Positions 25,721 to 34,258 of a DNA stretch of 52,910 bases are shown piece after piece. Every line of letters starts with the position of its first letter. The stretch's first letter is position 1. The translations under genes were made by a program, and so were the position numbers. Source of the DNA: Beijerinckiaceae bacterium (GTDB taxonomy: Bacteria > Pseudomonadota > Alphaproteobacteria > Rhizobiales > Beijerinckiaceae); the NCBI GenBank assembly GCA_030684835.1, contig JAUXWZ010000189.1, positions 1 to 52,910 on the forward strand, given 5' to 3'. The notes below the pieces were generated by a model, which was not told the origin of the DNA, did not search any database, and worked only from the letters and a program-made list of their open reading frames with translations.

Positions 25721-25921
25721 ATGAGCAACGAACAGGACAAGAAAGCGCTCGACAGGCGCAGCTTCTTCCGGGGGCTCGGGGGCGTGGCGGCAGTCGCTGG
25801 CGCGGCAACCGCGACAGGCGTTGATCCCGCGGTCGCTCAGCAACCGCGAACTGAACGCACGAAGGCGCGCTACCGCGAGAGCGAACACGTCAAGGCATTC
25901 TACCGCACGAACCGGTACTGA
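25721..25921 (+). CDS. Small twin-arginine protein of formate dehydrogenase clusters
   Basis: The 66-aa protein carries a twin-arginine leader (DRRSFFRGLGGVAAVAGA) followed by a short polar tail ending YRESEHVKAFYRTNRY. It matches the family named formate dehydrogenase region TAT target protein. It is placed directly before the alpha-subunit gene, as in other clusters. It would be exported or anchored by the TAT system, and its role, possibly as a small accessory subunit, is unknown. AAAATG spacing and a GGGGG stretch precede the start. Confidence 0.85.
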   Translation: MSNEQDKKALDRRSFFRGLGGVAAVAGAATATGVDPAVAQQPRTERTKARYRESEHVKAFYRTNRY

Positions 25922-25931
25922 GGGGGCTCAG

Positions 25932-28913
25932 ATGCTCATTAAGAGAAGAGAAGCGGCCGCCAGAAACAATTTGGCGCACTCACCGCGACTGCAGGCTGTC
26001 GCCGCCGGTCTTGCTTCCGGCGCACTCGATCGCCGTACGTTTTTGAAACGCTCCGGCCTTGCGGCAGGCGGCGTTGTCGCGCTGGGCGCGTCGCTCGGCA
26101 GCGTCAGGAAGGCCGAGGCCCTCGGTGTCCTGGACCACAGCAAGCCCGTCGTCGCCAAGAAGAACATGTGCACGCATTGTTCTGTCGGGTGCTCGATCAT
26201 CGGCGAAATCCAGAACGGCGTCTGGGTCGGACAGGAACCCGCGTGGGACAGCCCGATCAATCGCGGTACTCATTGCGCCAAGGGCGCGGCGTCGCGCGAA
26301 CTCGTCTTCGGCGACCGTCGCCTGAAGTATCCGCTGAAGCTCGTCAACGGCCAATGGCAGCGCATCTCGTGGGATCAGGCGATCAACGAGGTTGGCGACA
26401 AGATGACCGAGATCCGCGCCAAGTCCGGCGCCGACTCCGTCTACCTTCTCGGCTCCGCCAAGTTCACGAACGAAGGCGCGTATCTCTTCCGCAAGTTTGC
26501 CGCCTTCTGGGGCACGAACTCGGTCGACCATCAGGCCCGCATCTGCCACTCGACCACGGTGGCCGGCGTCGCCAATACCTGGGGCTACGGCGCCCAGACG
26601 AACTCCTACAACGACATCCGCAATTCGAAGACCGTCATCTTCATGGGGTCGAACGCTGCGGAGGCGCATCCCGTTTCGCTGCAGCATATCCTGGTCGGCA
26701 AGGAGACGCAGCGCGCGAACGTCATCGTTTTCGATCCCCGCTTCACGCGCACTGCCGCGCATGCAACCGAGTACGTGCGTTTTCGCGGCGGCACCGACAT
26801 CGCGGTGATCTGGGGCCTGATGCACCACATCTTCGCGAATGGCTGGGAAGACAAGGAATTCATCCGTCAGCGCGTTGACGGCATGGAGCAAATTCGCGCC
26901 GAAGTCGCCAAGTGGACGCCTGAAGAGGTCGAGCGCGTCACGGGCATTCCGGGCGAGCAAATGAAGAAGGTCGCCGAGACCTTCGCGAAGCAGCGCCCAT
27001 CCACTTTCATCTGGTGCATGGGCGGCACCCAGCACACGGTCGGCACCGCTAACGTGCGCGCGTATTGCAACCTGTTGCTGGCGACTGGCAACGTCGGCTC
27101 GAACGGCTCTGGTGCTAACATCTTCCGCGGCCACACGAACGTGCAGGGCGCTACCGACCTTGGCCTCGATATCGGCACGCTGCCGCTCTACTACGGCCTG
27201 GTCGAAGGCGCCTGGCGCCATTGGTCGCGCGTGTGGGGCGTCCCGTACGATTACCTGCAGACGCGGTTCGACGAAGTGCCTGCGAAGGCTGGCCGCCCGG
27301 CGCGGACGCGCAAGCAGAACATGGAGACGCCCGGCATCCCGTCGACCCGCTGGTTCGATGCTGTGCTGCAAAAGCCGGACGAAGTTGACCAGATGGACAA
27401 CATCAAGGCGATGGTCGTCTTCGGGCACGGCGGCAATACCATTCCGCGTATGCCGGATGCTCAGAAGGGCATCGAGGCGCTCGACCTGCTCGTCGTCGCC
27501 GACCCACACCCGACAACTTTCGCCGCGCTCTCGAACCGCAAGAACGGCACGTATCTGCTGCCGATCTGCACCAACTTCGAGACCGAGGGATCCCGCACGG
27601 CGTCCAACCGCTCGCTTCAGTGGGGTGAGAAGTTTGTCGAGCCAATCTTCGAGTCGAAGGACGACTACGAGGCCATATACCTTCTGTCGAAGAAGCTCGG
27701 CTTCGCTGACGAGATGTTCAAGAACTACAAGCTGGCGAACAACCGTCCTGACCCGGAGGACATTCTGCGCGAAATCAATCGCGGCGGTTTCTCCACCGGG
27801 TATTCCGGTCAGTCGCCGGAGCGCCTCAAGGCGCACATGGCGAACCAGGGCAAGTTCGACATTGTGACGCTTCGCTCGCCGACAGACGGCTCCGACACCA
27901 GCGGCGATTTTTATGGCCTGCCGTGGCCGTGCTGGGGCAAGCCGGAGATCAAGCATCCGGGCACGCACATCCTCTACAACACCAACCTGCATGTGAAGGA
28001 AGGCGGCGGGACGTTCCGCGCACGCTTTGGCGTCGTTCGCGAGCAGAAGAATGCGGACGGCACGGCAACGCAGATCAGCATGCTGTCCGACGGCTCCTAT
28101 AGCCTGGGTTCTGAGCTGACGGACGGGTATCCGGAGTTCACGCTTGGCGTGCTCAAGAAGCTGGGTTGGGACAAGGACCTTACCCCGACCGAGTTGGAGC
28201 AGATCAACGCCATCGGCGGCAACAACGCGGACGGCGTGGGCTGGGCGGTCGATCTTTCCGGCGGCATCATCCGCGTCGCGCTCGATCACGGATGTATTCC
28301 GTTCGGCAATGGCAAGGCGCGCGCTGTCGCGTACAACTTGCCTGATCCCGTGCCGGTGCACCGCGAGCCGATCTACACGCCGCGCACAGATCTCGTCGCC
28401 CAATATCCGACGCGTCCTGATGGGCGCCAGTTCCGCATGGCGAACATTGGCGAGACTTACCAGAAGAAGGCTCTTGAGGCGGGTGTCGCAAAGCAATTCC
28501 CGATCATCCTCACCTCTGGCCGTCTTGTGGAGTATGAAGGCGGCGGCGAAGAAACCCGCTCAAACAAATGGCTCGCTGAACTTCAGCAGGACATGTTCGT
28601 CGAAATCAATCCGGCGGACGCTTCCGAGCGCGGCATCAAGGAAGGCCAATTCGTCTGGGTGTCGGGGCCGGAGGCGAACTCCAGGGCGCGCGTCAAGGCG
28701 CTTGTCACCGAACGTGTCGGCAAGGGCGTGGCGTTCATGCCATTCCACTTTGCGGGCTGGTTCCAGGGCGTCGATCAGCGCGGGAATTATCCCAAGGGCG
28801 CGGATCCGATCGTGCTGGGCGAAAGCGTCAACACGGTCACAACGTATGGCTACGACCCGGTGACGGGTATGCATGAAGGCAAGGTCACGCTTTGTCAGAT
28901 CCGGGCGGCGTGA
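25932..28913 (+). CDS. Formate dehydrogenase alpha (molybdopterin) subunit, cysteine type, TAT-exported
   Basis: The 993-aa catalytic subunit oxidises formate to CO2 at a bis-MGD molybdenum (or tungsten) centre. It has a twin-arginine leader (DRRTFLKRSG, Arg34-Arg35), a 4Fe-4S site (Cys80, Cys83, Cys87, Cys115) with Lys117 beside it, and an active-site Cys205-His206 in QARICHSTTV, where E. coli FdnG has selenocysteine. VFGHGGNTIPRMPDA and, near the end, the MopB C-terminal domain (IILTSGRLVEYEGGGEE) complete the fold. The ATG at 25932 follows AGGGGG and starts just before the leader. An upstream in-frame start lies within the previous gene. It acts in the periplasm with the beta and gamma subunits encoded next. 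Confidence 0.95.
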   Translation: MLIKRREAAARNNLAHSPRLQAVAAGLASGALDRRTFLKRSGLAAGGVVALGASLGSVRKAEALGVLDHSKPVVAKKNMCTHCSVGCSIIGEIQNGVWVGQEPAWDSPINRGTHCAKGAASRELVFGDRRLKYPLKLVNGQWQRISWDQAINEVGDKMTEIRAKSGADSVYLLGSAKFTNEGAYLFRKFAAFWGTNSVDHQARICHSTTVAGVANTWGYGAQTNSYNDIRNSKTVIFMGSNAAEAHPVSLQHILVGKETQRANVIVFDPRFTRTAAHATEYVRFRGGTDIAVIWGLMHHIFANGWEDKEFIRQRVDGMEQIRAEVAKWTPEEVERVTGIPGEQMKKVAETFAKQRPSTFIWCMGGTQHTVGTANVRAYCNLLLATGNVGSNGSGANIFRGHTNVQGATDLGLDIGTLPLYYGLVEGAWRHWSRVWGVPYDYLQTRFDEVPAKAGRPARTRKQNMETPGIPSTRWFDAVLQKPDEVDQMDNIKAMVVFGHGGNTIPRMPDAQKGIEALDLLVVADPHPTTFAALSNRKNGTYLLPICTNFETEGSRTASNRSLQWGEKFVEPIFESKDDYEAIYLLSKKLGFADEMFKNYKLANNRPDPEDILREINRGGFSTGYSGQSPERLKAHMANQGKFDIVTLRSPTDGSDTSGDFYGLPWPCWGKPEIKHPGTHILYNTNLHVKEGGGTFRARFGVVREQKNADGTATQISMLSDGSYSLGSELTDGYPEFTLGVLKKLGWDKDLTPTELEQINAIGGNNADGVGWAVDLSGGIIRVALDHGCIPFGNGKARAVAYNLPDPVPVHREPIYTPRTDLVAQYPTRPDGRQFRMANIGETYQKKALEAGVAKQFPIILTSGRLVEYEGGGEETRSNKWLAELQQDMFVEINPADASERGIKEGQFVWVSGPEANSRARVKALVTERVGKGVAFMPFHFAGWFQGVDQRGNYPKGADPIVLGESVNTVTTYGYDPVTGMHEGKVTLCQIRAA

Positions 28914-28926
28914 GGGGGGCAATACA

Positions 28927-29523
28927 ATGGCTCGCATGAAATTTCTGTGCGACGCAGACCGGTGCATTGAGTGCAACGCCTGCGTCACCGCCTGCAAAAA
29001 CGAGCATGACGTTCCGTGGGGCATCAACCGTCGACGCGTCGTGACAATCAACGACGGCAAACCGGGCGAACGATCGGTCTCTATGGCGTGCATGCACTGC
29101 ACCGACGCGCCCTGCGCGGCAGTGTGCCCCGTGAACTGCTTTTACACGACGGCGGACGCCGTGGTTCTTCACTCGAAGGATCTCTGCATCGGCTGCGGTT
29201 ATTGCTTCTACGCTTGCCCGTTTGGCGCGCCGCAATATCCGCGCGTCGGCAATTTCGGTTCACGCGGCAAGATGGACAAGTGCACCTATTGCGCTGGCGG
29301 TCCTGACGCCGACCTGACGATGGCGGAGTACACCAAGTACGGCTCCAACCGTTTGGCTGAAGGCAAACTGCCCCTGTGCGCCGAGATGTGCTCGACAAAG
29401 GCGCTCTTGGCCGGCGACGGCGCCATCATCGCCGAAATTTACAAGGAGCGCGTGACCCGCCGCGGTTATGGCTCAGGCGCCTGGGGCTGGAAGACGGCCT
29501 ATCAGGAAACCATCGCCCTCTGA
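28927..29523 (+). CDS. Formate dehydrogenase beta (iron-sulfur) subunit
   Basis: The 198-aa protein has four ferredoxin-type 4Fe-4S motifs: CIECNACVTACKNEH, CMHCTDAPCAAVCP, CIGCGYCFYACP and the split CTYC with CAEMC. It wires electrons from the alpha subunit to the cytochrome b. It is shorter than E. coli FdnH and has no C-terminal membrane helix, as in the Wolinella-type soluble beta subunits, so membrane contact must come through the gamma subunit. No leader is present, and it would be co-exported with alpha by the TAT route. It begins 13 bases after the alpha gene, behind GAGGGGGG. Confidence 0.95.
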   Translation: MARMKFLCDADRCIECNACVTACKNEHDVPWGINRRRVVTINDGKPGERSVSMACMHCTDAPCAAVCPVNCFYTTADAVVLHSKDLCIGCGYCFYACPFGAPQYPRVGNFGSRGKMDKCTYCAGGPDADLTMAEYTKYGSNRLAEGKLPLCAEMCSTKALLAGDGAIIAEIYKERVTRRGYGSGAWGWKTAYQETIAL

Positions 29524-29539
29524 GGCGAATGCAACACTC

Positions 29540-29560
29540 GGCGGGAGGCGATCTCCTGCC
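29540..29560 (+). other. Hairpin between the FDH beta and gamma genes
   Basis: GGCGGGAG (29540-29547) pairs with CTCCTGCC (29553-29560) over eight positions, one of them G-U, around a 5-base loop. It sits in the 73-base gap of one operon and could tune mRNA processing or readthrough. No U-tract follows. Confidence 0.35.
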
Positions 29561-29596
29561 GCGCACGCCATGACCAAAACAAAAGAGAGCACGCCG

Positions 29597-30604
29597 ATGA
29601 AAACGGCCATTCTCGCCCTCAGGGCATTAGTATTCGCGATGGCGCTCGCCGTCATCGGGCACACCGCGCCGGTTTTCGCGCAGCAGGCGCCTAACCCGAC
29701 CGCGCAATCGGTGAACGAGCAGCAATTGCTCGACGCCCTTCGCGTTGGCGGCGTGCTTGACGGGCGCATCACGATTCCCAACGAAACCGCGAAAGTGCTT
29801 ATCCAGCCGCGCGGCAAGGATTGGCGCGATTTTCATCAGACGACGCTGTGGACGATCGGCGGGGTGTCCATCCTCGGCATGCTTGGCCTGCTTGTGGTCT
29901 TCTTCCTTGTCCGCGGAAAAATTCGCATCGAGTCCGGTTTTTCCGGTCGCACGGTCACCCGCTTCGGCGGCGTCGAGCGTTTCGTTCACTGGCTGACTGC
30001 AGGGTGCTTCATCATCCTCGCGTTGTCAGGTCTTAACCTGACCTTTGGCAAGGCGTTTGTCGCGCCCGTGCTCGGCGAGAGCGCGTTCGCACTGCTCGCG
30101 GGATGGGGCAAATTCGCCCACAACTACCTCTCATTCCCGTTCATGTTCGGGCTCGTGATGATGTTCGTGATCTGGGTGAAGGACAACATTCCCGGCAAGC
30201 TCGACCTTGAATGGCTGAAGGCTGGGGGCGGCATCCTGAAAAAGGGGCAGCATCCTCCGGCGCCGCGCTTCAATGCGGGCCAGAAGGGAATTTTCTGGAT
30301 CGTCATTCTGGGCGGCGCAGCGATGTCGGTGTCCGGTTGGCATCTGCTGTTCCCGTTCGGGGCTGGTTCCACCGTCTCCGACCAGCAGTTCTGGGCGAAT
30401 GTACACGCCGTCGTCGCGATGGTGTTCATCGCGGTGATGCTGGCGCACGCCTACATCGGTTCGGTGGGCATGGAAGGCGCTTACGACGCCATGGGCTCGG
30501 GCGAGGTAGACGAGAACTGGGCGCGTGAACATCACTCGCTGTGGCTCGCGCAGGAAGAAAAGCGAGCCGCCATGGCGCCACCGCTGTCGGTTCCCGCCGA
30601 ATAA
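29597..30604 (+). CDS. Formate dehydrogenase gamma subunit (cytochrome b)
   Basis: The 335-aa membrane protein begins with a signal peptide (MKTAILALRALVFAMALAVI, processing near VFAQQ) and a periplasmic stretch. Its first membrane helix follows at about residues 85-105 (TTLWTIGGVSILGMLGLL), then the FdnI-type cytochrome b domain. Candidate heme-ligand histidines are in ERFVHWLTAGCF, KFAHNYLSF, and NVHAVVAMVFIAVMLAHAYI. It takes electrons from the beta subunit and reduces quinone. The ATG at 29597 is chosen because GAGAG precedes it and a signal peptide follows at once. Earlier in-frame starts lack a ribosome site. Confidence 0.92.
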   Translation: MKTAILALRALVFAMALAVIGHTAPVFAQQAPNPTAQSVNEQQLLDALRVGGVLDGRITIPNETAKVLIQPRGKDWRDFHQTTLWTIGGVSILGMLGLLVVFFLVRGKIRIESGFSGRTVTRFGGVERFVHWLTAGCFIILALSGLNLTFGKAFVAPVLGESAFALLAGWGKFAHNYLSFPFMFGLVMMFVIWVKDNIPGKLDLEWLKAGGGILKKGQHPPAPRFNAGQKGIFWIVILGGAAMSVSGWHLLFPFGAGSTVSDQQFWANVHAVVAMVFIAVMLAHAYIGSVGMEGAYDAMGSGEVDENWAREHHSLWLAQEEKRAAMAPPLSVPAE

Positions 30605-30630
30605 GGCGCGGTCCGTCATTGCATAGCTTC

Positions 30631-30655
30631 GATGGCCGGGCTTGACCCGGCCATC
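30631..30655 (+). terminator. Hairpin terminator after the FDH operon
   Basis: GATGGCCGGG (30631-30640) and CCCGGCCATC (30646-30655) form a perfect 10-bp stem with loop CTTGA, followed by TGCTTTCT. The T-rich stretch is interrupted, so termination may be partial, with some readthrough into mobB at 30718. Confidence 0.65.
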
Positions 30656-30717
30656 TGCTTTCTGGGATAGCCAAAACCGTCGACGCGCGTCCGTGGGTCG
30701 TTCAGAGTTCGAAGCGC

Positions 30718-31251
30718 ATGAAAGTTGTCGGCCTTGCAGGATGGAGCGGCGCGGGCAAGACCACGCTGCTCACCAAGCTGATCCCGCACTTTGCGGGCAG
30801 GGAGCTGTCTGTCTCAACGATCAAGCATGCGCATCACGCCTTCGATGTCGATACGCCCGGCAAGGATTCGTGGATGCACCGCGAGGCCGGCGCCCAAGAG
30901 GTGCTTGTTTCTTCCGCCAAACGTTTCGCACTGATGCGCGAAATGCGCGGCGCGCCCGAGTGGACGCTTTCCCAATTGCTCGACAAGCTCTCGCCCTGCG
31001 ACCTCGTGATCGTGGAAGGCTTCAAGCGCTCTGGCCACCCCAAGATCGAGGTGCATCGCGCCCAGAATGGCAAGCCGTTCCTGTGGCGTGACGATGCCGA
31101 CATTCATGGCATAGCAAGCGATGTTGACGTGGGGCCAGATGCGCCCCAGCGCGTGCATCTGGACGATGTGCACGCGGTGGCCGATATGATGCTGGCGGCC
31201 GCCATTGACGCCAAGGATGTGCGGTGGCGCTTGGCGCAACGGGGCGAGTAG
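30718..31251 (+). CDS. mobB: Molybdopterin-guanine dinucleotide biosynthesis protein MobB
   Basis: The 177-aa P-loop protein has Walker A GWSGAGKTTLLTKLIP, the family motif STIKHAHHAFDVDTPGKDS and later VIVEGFKRSGHPKIEVHR. MobB binds GTP and assists MobA in making the guanine dinucleotide form of the molybdenum cofactor in the cytoplasm. It lies just after the FDH operon and three bases before moeA, so its products act on cofactor for the upstream formate dehydrogenase. Length and motif order are normal. Confidence 0.93.
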   Translation: MKVVGLAGWSGAGKTTLLTKLIPHFAGRELSVSTIKHAHHAFDVDTPGKDSWMHREAGAQEVLVSSAKRFALMREMRGAPEWTLSQLLDKLSPCDLVIVEGFKRSGHPKIEVHRAQNGKPFLWRDDADIHGIASDVDVGPDAPQRVHLDDVHAVADMMLAAAIDAKDVRWRLAQRGE

Positions 31252-31254
31252 GCG

Positions 31255-32502
31255 ATGGCGCAACTCAGCGACGATTGTTTCGCGTTCGGCGGCAAGCTGA
31301 TGCCGATCGAAGACGCCATCGCGATGATCGTTGCGCGCGTGACGCCACTTGGGCGCCACGAGTCCGTTTCCATTACCGATGCAGACGGCCGTATCATCGC
31401 GCAGGATTTTCTCGCGCCCATTTCGCTGCCGCCGTTCACCAATTCGGCGGTGGACGGATATGCGGTTCGTCACAGCGATCTTGCAGAGAGCGACACGATC
31501 CTGCCGGTTGGCGCTCGCATTGAAGCTGGCGCTCACACTGGCGCGCACGATGTGCAAACCGCTGCGCGCATTTTTACCGGGGCGTTGATGCCCAGCGGCG
31601 CCGACACCGTCTTCATGCAAGAAGACGTGCGCGTCGAGGGCGACAAAGTCATTCTGCCGCAGGGCTTGAAGCGCGGCGCCAATGTTCGCCCCGCCGGCGA
31701 AGACATAGAGCAGGGCGCTGTTGCGCTGGGGCAGGGCAAGCGGCTTTTGCCGCAAGACATCGCGCTCGCCGCCGCGCTTGGCGCGACTCAGCTTCTCGTT
31801 GCACAGCGCGCACGCGTCGCGGTTTTTTCAACAGGCAACGAGCTTGTATCGCCCGGCGATCCGCAAACGCCGCCGCAGATATTCGATTCAAATCGCTTCA
31901 TGTTGCTTGCGCTGTTGCGACGTCTCGGCTGCAACGCGCACGATTTGGGAATTCTGCGTGATGAGCGCGACGGTCTTGCGCGCGCTCTAAAGGATGCGGC
32001 GTGCCAGTTCGATCTGATCGTAACTACGGGCGGGGTCTCGACGGGCGAAGCCGACCATGTGAAGGCCGCCGTTGAGTCCGTGGGGTCGCTGGTGTTCTGG
32101 CGCATGGCCATCAAGCCGGGGCGGCCTGTCGCGATGGGTGTGATTGAGGGAACGCCGTTCGTCGGCCTGCCGGGTAATCCCGTCGCTAGCTATGTCACGC
32201 AGGCTTATGTCGTGCGGCCGCTGACGTTGGCGCTCATGGGCGCGCGATGGACGCCAGCGCCGCTTTTGCAAGTGCGTTCGGCTTTCTCGTACAAGAAAAA
32301 GTCTGGCCGGCGCGAGTTCGTGCGCGTCAGTCTTGGACTAGGGCAAGATGGCGCCGTCGAAGCCCTCAAGTTCCCGCGCGAAGGAGCGGGCTTGTTGACC
32401 TCGCTCACGCAAACGCAGGGTCTTGTCGTTCTGGGGGAAGACATCACGCAGGTTGAGCCGGGCGAGAGTGTCGGCTTCATGGATTATGCGACGCTGATGT
32501 AA
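31255..32502 (+). CDS. moeA: Molybdopterin molybdotransferase MoeA
   Basis: The 415-aa protein has the complete MoeA order: PPFTNSAVDGYAV (Asp67), GALMPSGADTVFMQED, NVRPAGEDIEQG (Glu149), TTGGVSTGEADHV, IKPGRP and GLPGNPVASY. It inserts molybdate into adenylated molybdopterin. The usual STGDEL reads STGNEL (Asn194 for Asp), a change that may matter little but is worth noting. It is the third MoeA homologue in the window and the only one without other losses, so it probably serves as the housekeeping enzyme. It follows mobB by three bases and is followed at once by three tandem hairpin repeats. Confidence 0.93.
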   Translation: MAQLSDDCFAFGGKLMPIEDAIAMIVARVTPLGRHESVSITDADGRIIAQDFLAPISLPPFTNSAVDGYAVRHSDLAESDTILPVGARIEAGAHTGAHDVQTAARIFTGALMPSGADTVFMQEDVRVEGDKVILPQGLKRGANVRPAGEDIEQGAVALGQGKRLLPQDIALAAALGATQLLVAQRARVAVFSTGNELVSPGDPQTPPQIFDSNRFMLLALLRRLGCNAHDLGILRDERDGLARALKDAACQFDLIVTTGGVSTGEADHVKAAVESVGSLVFWRMAIKPGRPVAMGVIEGTPFVGLPGNPVASYVTQAYVVRPLTLALMGARWTPAPLLQVRSAFSYKKKSGRREFVRVSLGLGQDGAVEALKFPREGAGLLTSLTQTQGLVVLGEDITQVEPGESVGFMDYATLM

Positions 32503-32590
32503 GACGAGGCGCATCAGCGCAAATGCTCGCGAAAAGACGGGGCGCATCAGCGCCAATGCTGACGAAAAAACGGGGCGCATCAGCGCCCCG
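32503..32590. repeat. Tandem 33-base repeats with ATCA-loop hairpins (2.7 copies)
   Basis: Copies at 32503-32535, 32536-32568 and a partial one at 32569-32590 share the core GGCGCATCAGCGC and a following A-run. Each holds a small hairpin with loop ATCA. The stem grows from 4 bp in the first copy to 5 and then 8 bp in the third. They begin directly after the moeA stop codon. Confidence 0.8.
32565..32590 (-). terminator. Intrinsic terminator of the 51-aa protein gene
   Basis: CGGGGCGC-ATCA-GCGCCCCG (32571-32590) is a perfect 8-bp stem. On the minus strand it is followed by six T residues (A6 at 32565-32570), the classical build of a rho-independent terminator. It serves the small minus-strand gene that ends at 32618 and may also stop plus-strand transcription from moeA. 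Confidence 0.8.
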
Positions 32591-32617
32591 GGATCATTCC
32601 GCCAACAGCGCTTGCTG

Positions 32618-32773
32618 TTATCTGCCGCCGATCAAATTGTGCCCCGGATCGCCGACGCGTGTGCTGCTCGTCGCAAAGGCTGTCGCGGCGGTTTGCTGCT
32701 GCTGATCGAGGATCAGCGCGGCGCCTCCCGCCACTACGAGCGCAAAGGCTACAGATGCGATGAAGGCTTTCAT
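32618..32773 (-). CDS. 51-aa single-pass membrane or exported small protein
   Basis: The reading frame starts at an ATG behind a near-perfect ribosome site (AAGGAGGGG, three bases after it AACATG is reached) and encodes 51 residues. A hydrophobic N terminus (MKAFIASVAFALVVAGGAAL) is followed by ILDQQQQTAATAFATSS and a conserved-looking end VGDPGHNLIGG. The hydrophobic part is either an uncleaved anchor or a signal sequence. A clear intrinsic terminator follows 28 bases after the stop. Together these mark it as a real monocistronic gene. I recall similar tiny proteins in rhizobial genomes without assigned function. Confidence 0.8.
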   Translation of the reverse strand: MKAFIASVAFALVVAGGAALILDQQQQTAATAFATSSTRVGDPGHNLIGGR

Positions 32774-32843
32774 GTTCCCCTCCTTGATTACAAAAAGATA
32801 TGCGGACTCTCCGGCCGCTTATCAAGAGATATTATAGTTGCGT

Positions 32844-34163
32844 TCAGGGCGATGTCGCGGCTTTCAAAAATGCGATCAAGGCCGCGCGATCTTCTTCTGT
32901 GTTGACGGTCTGTTCCGGCATTTTCGTGCCGGGCGTATAGGTTTGCGGGCCGATCTCAAAAAGGCGCGAAACGGTTTGCGGGGTCCATACGAGATCGAGC
33001 TCGCGAAAGGCCTGCGAGTAATTGTACCCTGGCGCCGTCCCCGCCTTGCGTCCAAAGATGCCGTAAAGAGTGGGGCCGGCGCGGTTCTCGTCATCTGGCC
33101 TCAGCGTGTGGCAGACAGCGCATGCGCGGAAGACTTCGACGCCGCGCGCGTTGGCTCGGGCAGCTTCGGGCAGAGCGGCGAAATCGTCGGCCGGGCGCTC
33201 GGCGAGAACAGCGCCAACATGTTCCCCGGTTTCGGGATTCCAGCGCCGCACGAGCCGGTCGCCGCCGCCGCTGAAAAGTGTTTTGCCGTCTGGCGAGAAC
33301 GCCATCGACCAGATCGGCAGGCCGGGGCCCGTCAACGTCTGGCGCACGCTTAGCGTCGCGACATCGATCAACGCGACCGCCCCACGCGGGCTGGCGGCGA
33401 CGAGCGTGCGCCCATCCGGCGAGACCGCGAGGGCAATGACTGGCGTCCGCGTCGTCTCGATCCGGCCAGTATGCGAGCCGTCCGATCCAATGATGCGCAC
33501 CGATCCGTCAGCGCCGCCAGCAGCCAGGCGGTTGCCCGACAACGCGACCAGCGTGTTCAACGGCGTGTCGAATTCAACGACGCGCGGCTCTGCGCCGTTA
33601 GCGGGCCAGATTCGCACTGTCGCATCGTATCCAGCGGTCGCAAGCGCGCCGTCGCTCAAAAAAGCGACTGCGTTCACATTATCCTTGTGTCCCTTCAGGC
33701 GGCTGATTTCCGCGCCGCTTGCAGCGTCCTCGATGCGCGCTTCGCCATCCCAGCCAGCTGAAGCAATGAGTTTGCCGTCGGCGCTCGCAGCCAACCCGGC
33801 GATTGGCGCCTCATGCGCCTTCGTCACGCGCAGCGGCTTGTCGTCGCCTGCTCGCCACAGCGCAATGTGGCCGTCTTCGCCGCCGGTTGCGAAGTGATTG
33901 TCGGGCAGCGCGAGCACGGCGTTTACCGATCCATTATGCGCGCGCAGGATCGACAACGCGCGGCCTCGCTCGAGATCCCAGATAATCGCGGACGTGTCGA
34001 AGCTGCCGCTGATCGCGCGTGTCCCGTCCGGTGTGATGGCCAGGGCGCGCACCGGCCCGCCGTGACCGCGCAAATCCGGCTGGGCAAGCGCGCAAGGCGC
34101 AAGCGCGGGCGAGGCGATCAACAGAACGGCAAGCGCATGGCGCAGGGCACGGATCAGACGCAT
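32844..34163 (-). CDS. WD40 beta-propeller fused to a c-type cytochrome
   Basis: The 439-aa exported protein has a signal peptide (ending near CALAQ), then seven WD40-like repeats between about residues 31 and 325, enough for a closed seven-bladed propeller. The first is DLRGHGGPVRALAITPDGT and the last is IWSMAFSPDGKTLFSGGGD. A class I cytochrome c domain follows: CAVCH at 348-352 and a likely axial Met near 415 (GTKMPE), with GPTLYGIFGRKAG typical of cytochrome c2/c552. It should be periplasmic. The propeller may dock a partner enzyme while the heme carries electrons. The partner is not evident, though formate dehydrogenase is nearby. It diverges from the TusA-like gene. Confidence 0.88.
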   Translation of the reverse strand: MRLIRALRHALAVLLIASPALAPCALAQPDLRGHGGPVRALAITPDGTRAISGSFDTSAIIWDLERGRALSILRAHNGSVNAVLALPDNHFATGGEDGHIALWRAGDDKPLRVTKAHEAPIAGLAASADGKLIASAGWDGEARIEDAASGAEISRLKGHKDNVNAVAFLSDGALATAGYDATVRIWPANGAEPRVVEFDTPLNTLVALSGNRLAAGGADGSVRIIGSDGSHTGRIETTRTPVIALAVSPDGRTLVAASPRGAVALIDVATLSVRQTLTGPGLPIWSMAFSPDGKTLFSGGGDRLVRRWNPETGEHVGAVLAERPADDFAALPEAARANARGVEVFRACAVCHTLRPDDENRAGPTLYGIFGRKAGTAPGYNYSQAFRELDLVWTPQTVSRLFEIGPQTYTPGTKMPEQTVNTEEDRAALIAFLKAATSP

Positions 34164-34258
34164 GGACGCAACATAGCGTCCGCCGCCGCAGTCTCAACTG
34201 GCGCCCGTGTTGACGCCGCCGTCGCCGGGCGCCATCTCGGGCCAGGAGCAAAGTCTGC

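Noticed and set aside
25950-26650. Selenocysteine insertion in FDH alpha
   Set aside because: The active-site codon at residue 205 is a normal Cys codon (TGC) and no in-frame TGA exists in the gene.
25980-28496. Very long (838-codon) minus-strand open frame opposite the FDH alpha gene
   Set aside because: It is the antisense shadow of a high-GC gene: composition is Arg/Ala/His-rich, no ribosome site or domain is visible, and the plus strand encodes an unmistakable formate dehydrogenase.
30600-30717. Insertion-sequence or attachment-site boundary after the FDH operon
   Set aside because: The inverted repeat is short with a small loop and fits a terminator. No direct repeats or transposase fragments are near.
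32503-32590. CRISPR array
   Set aside because: The 33-base units are directly abutting with no spacers and only 2.7 copies. Each is a hairpin repeat.
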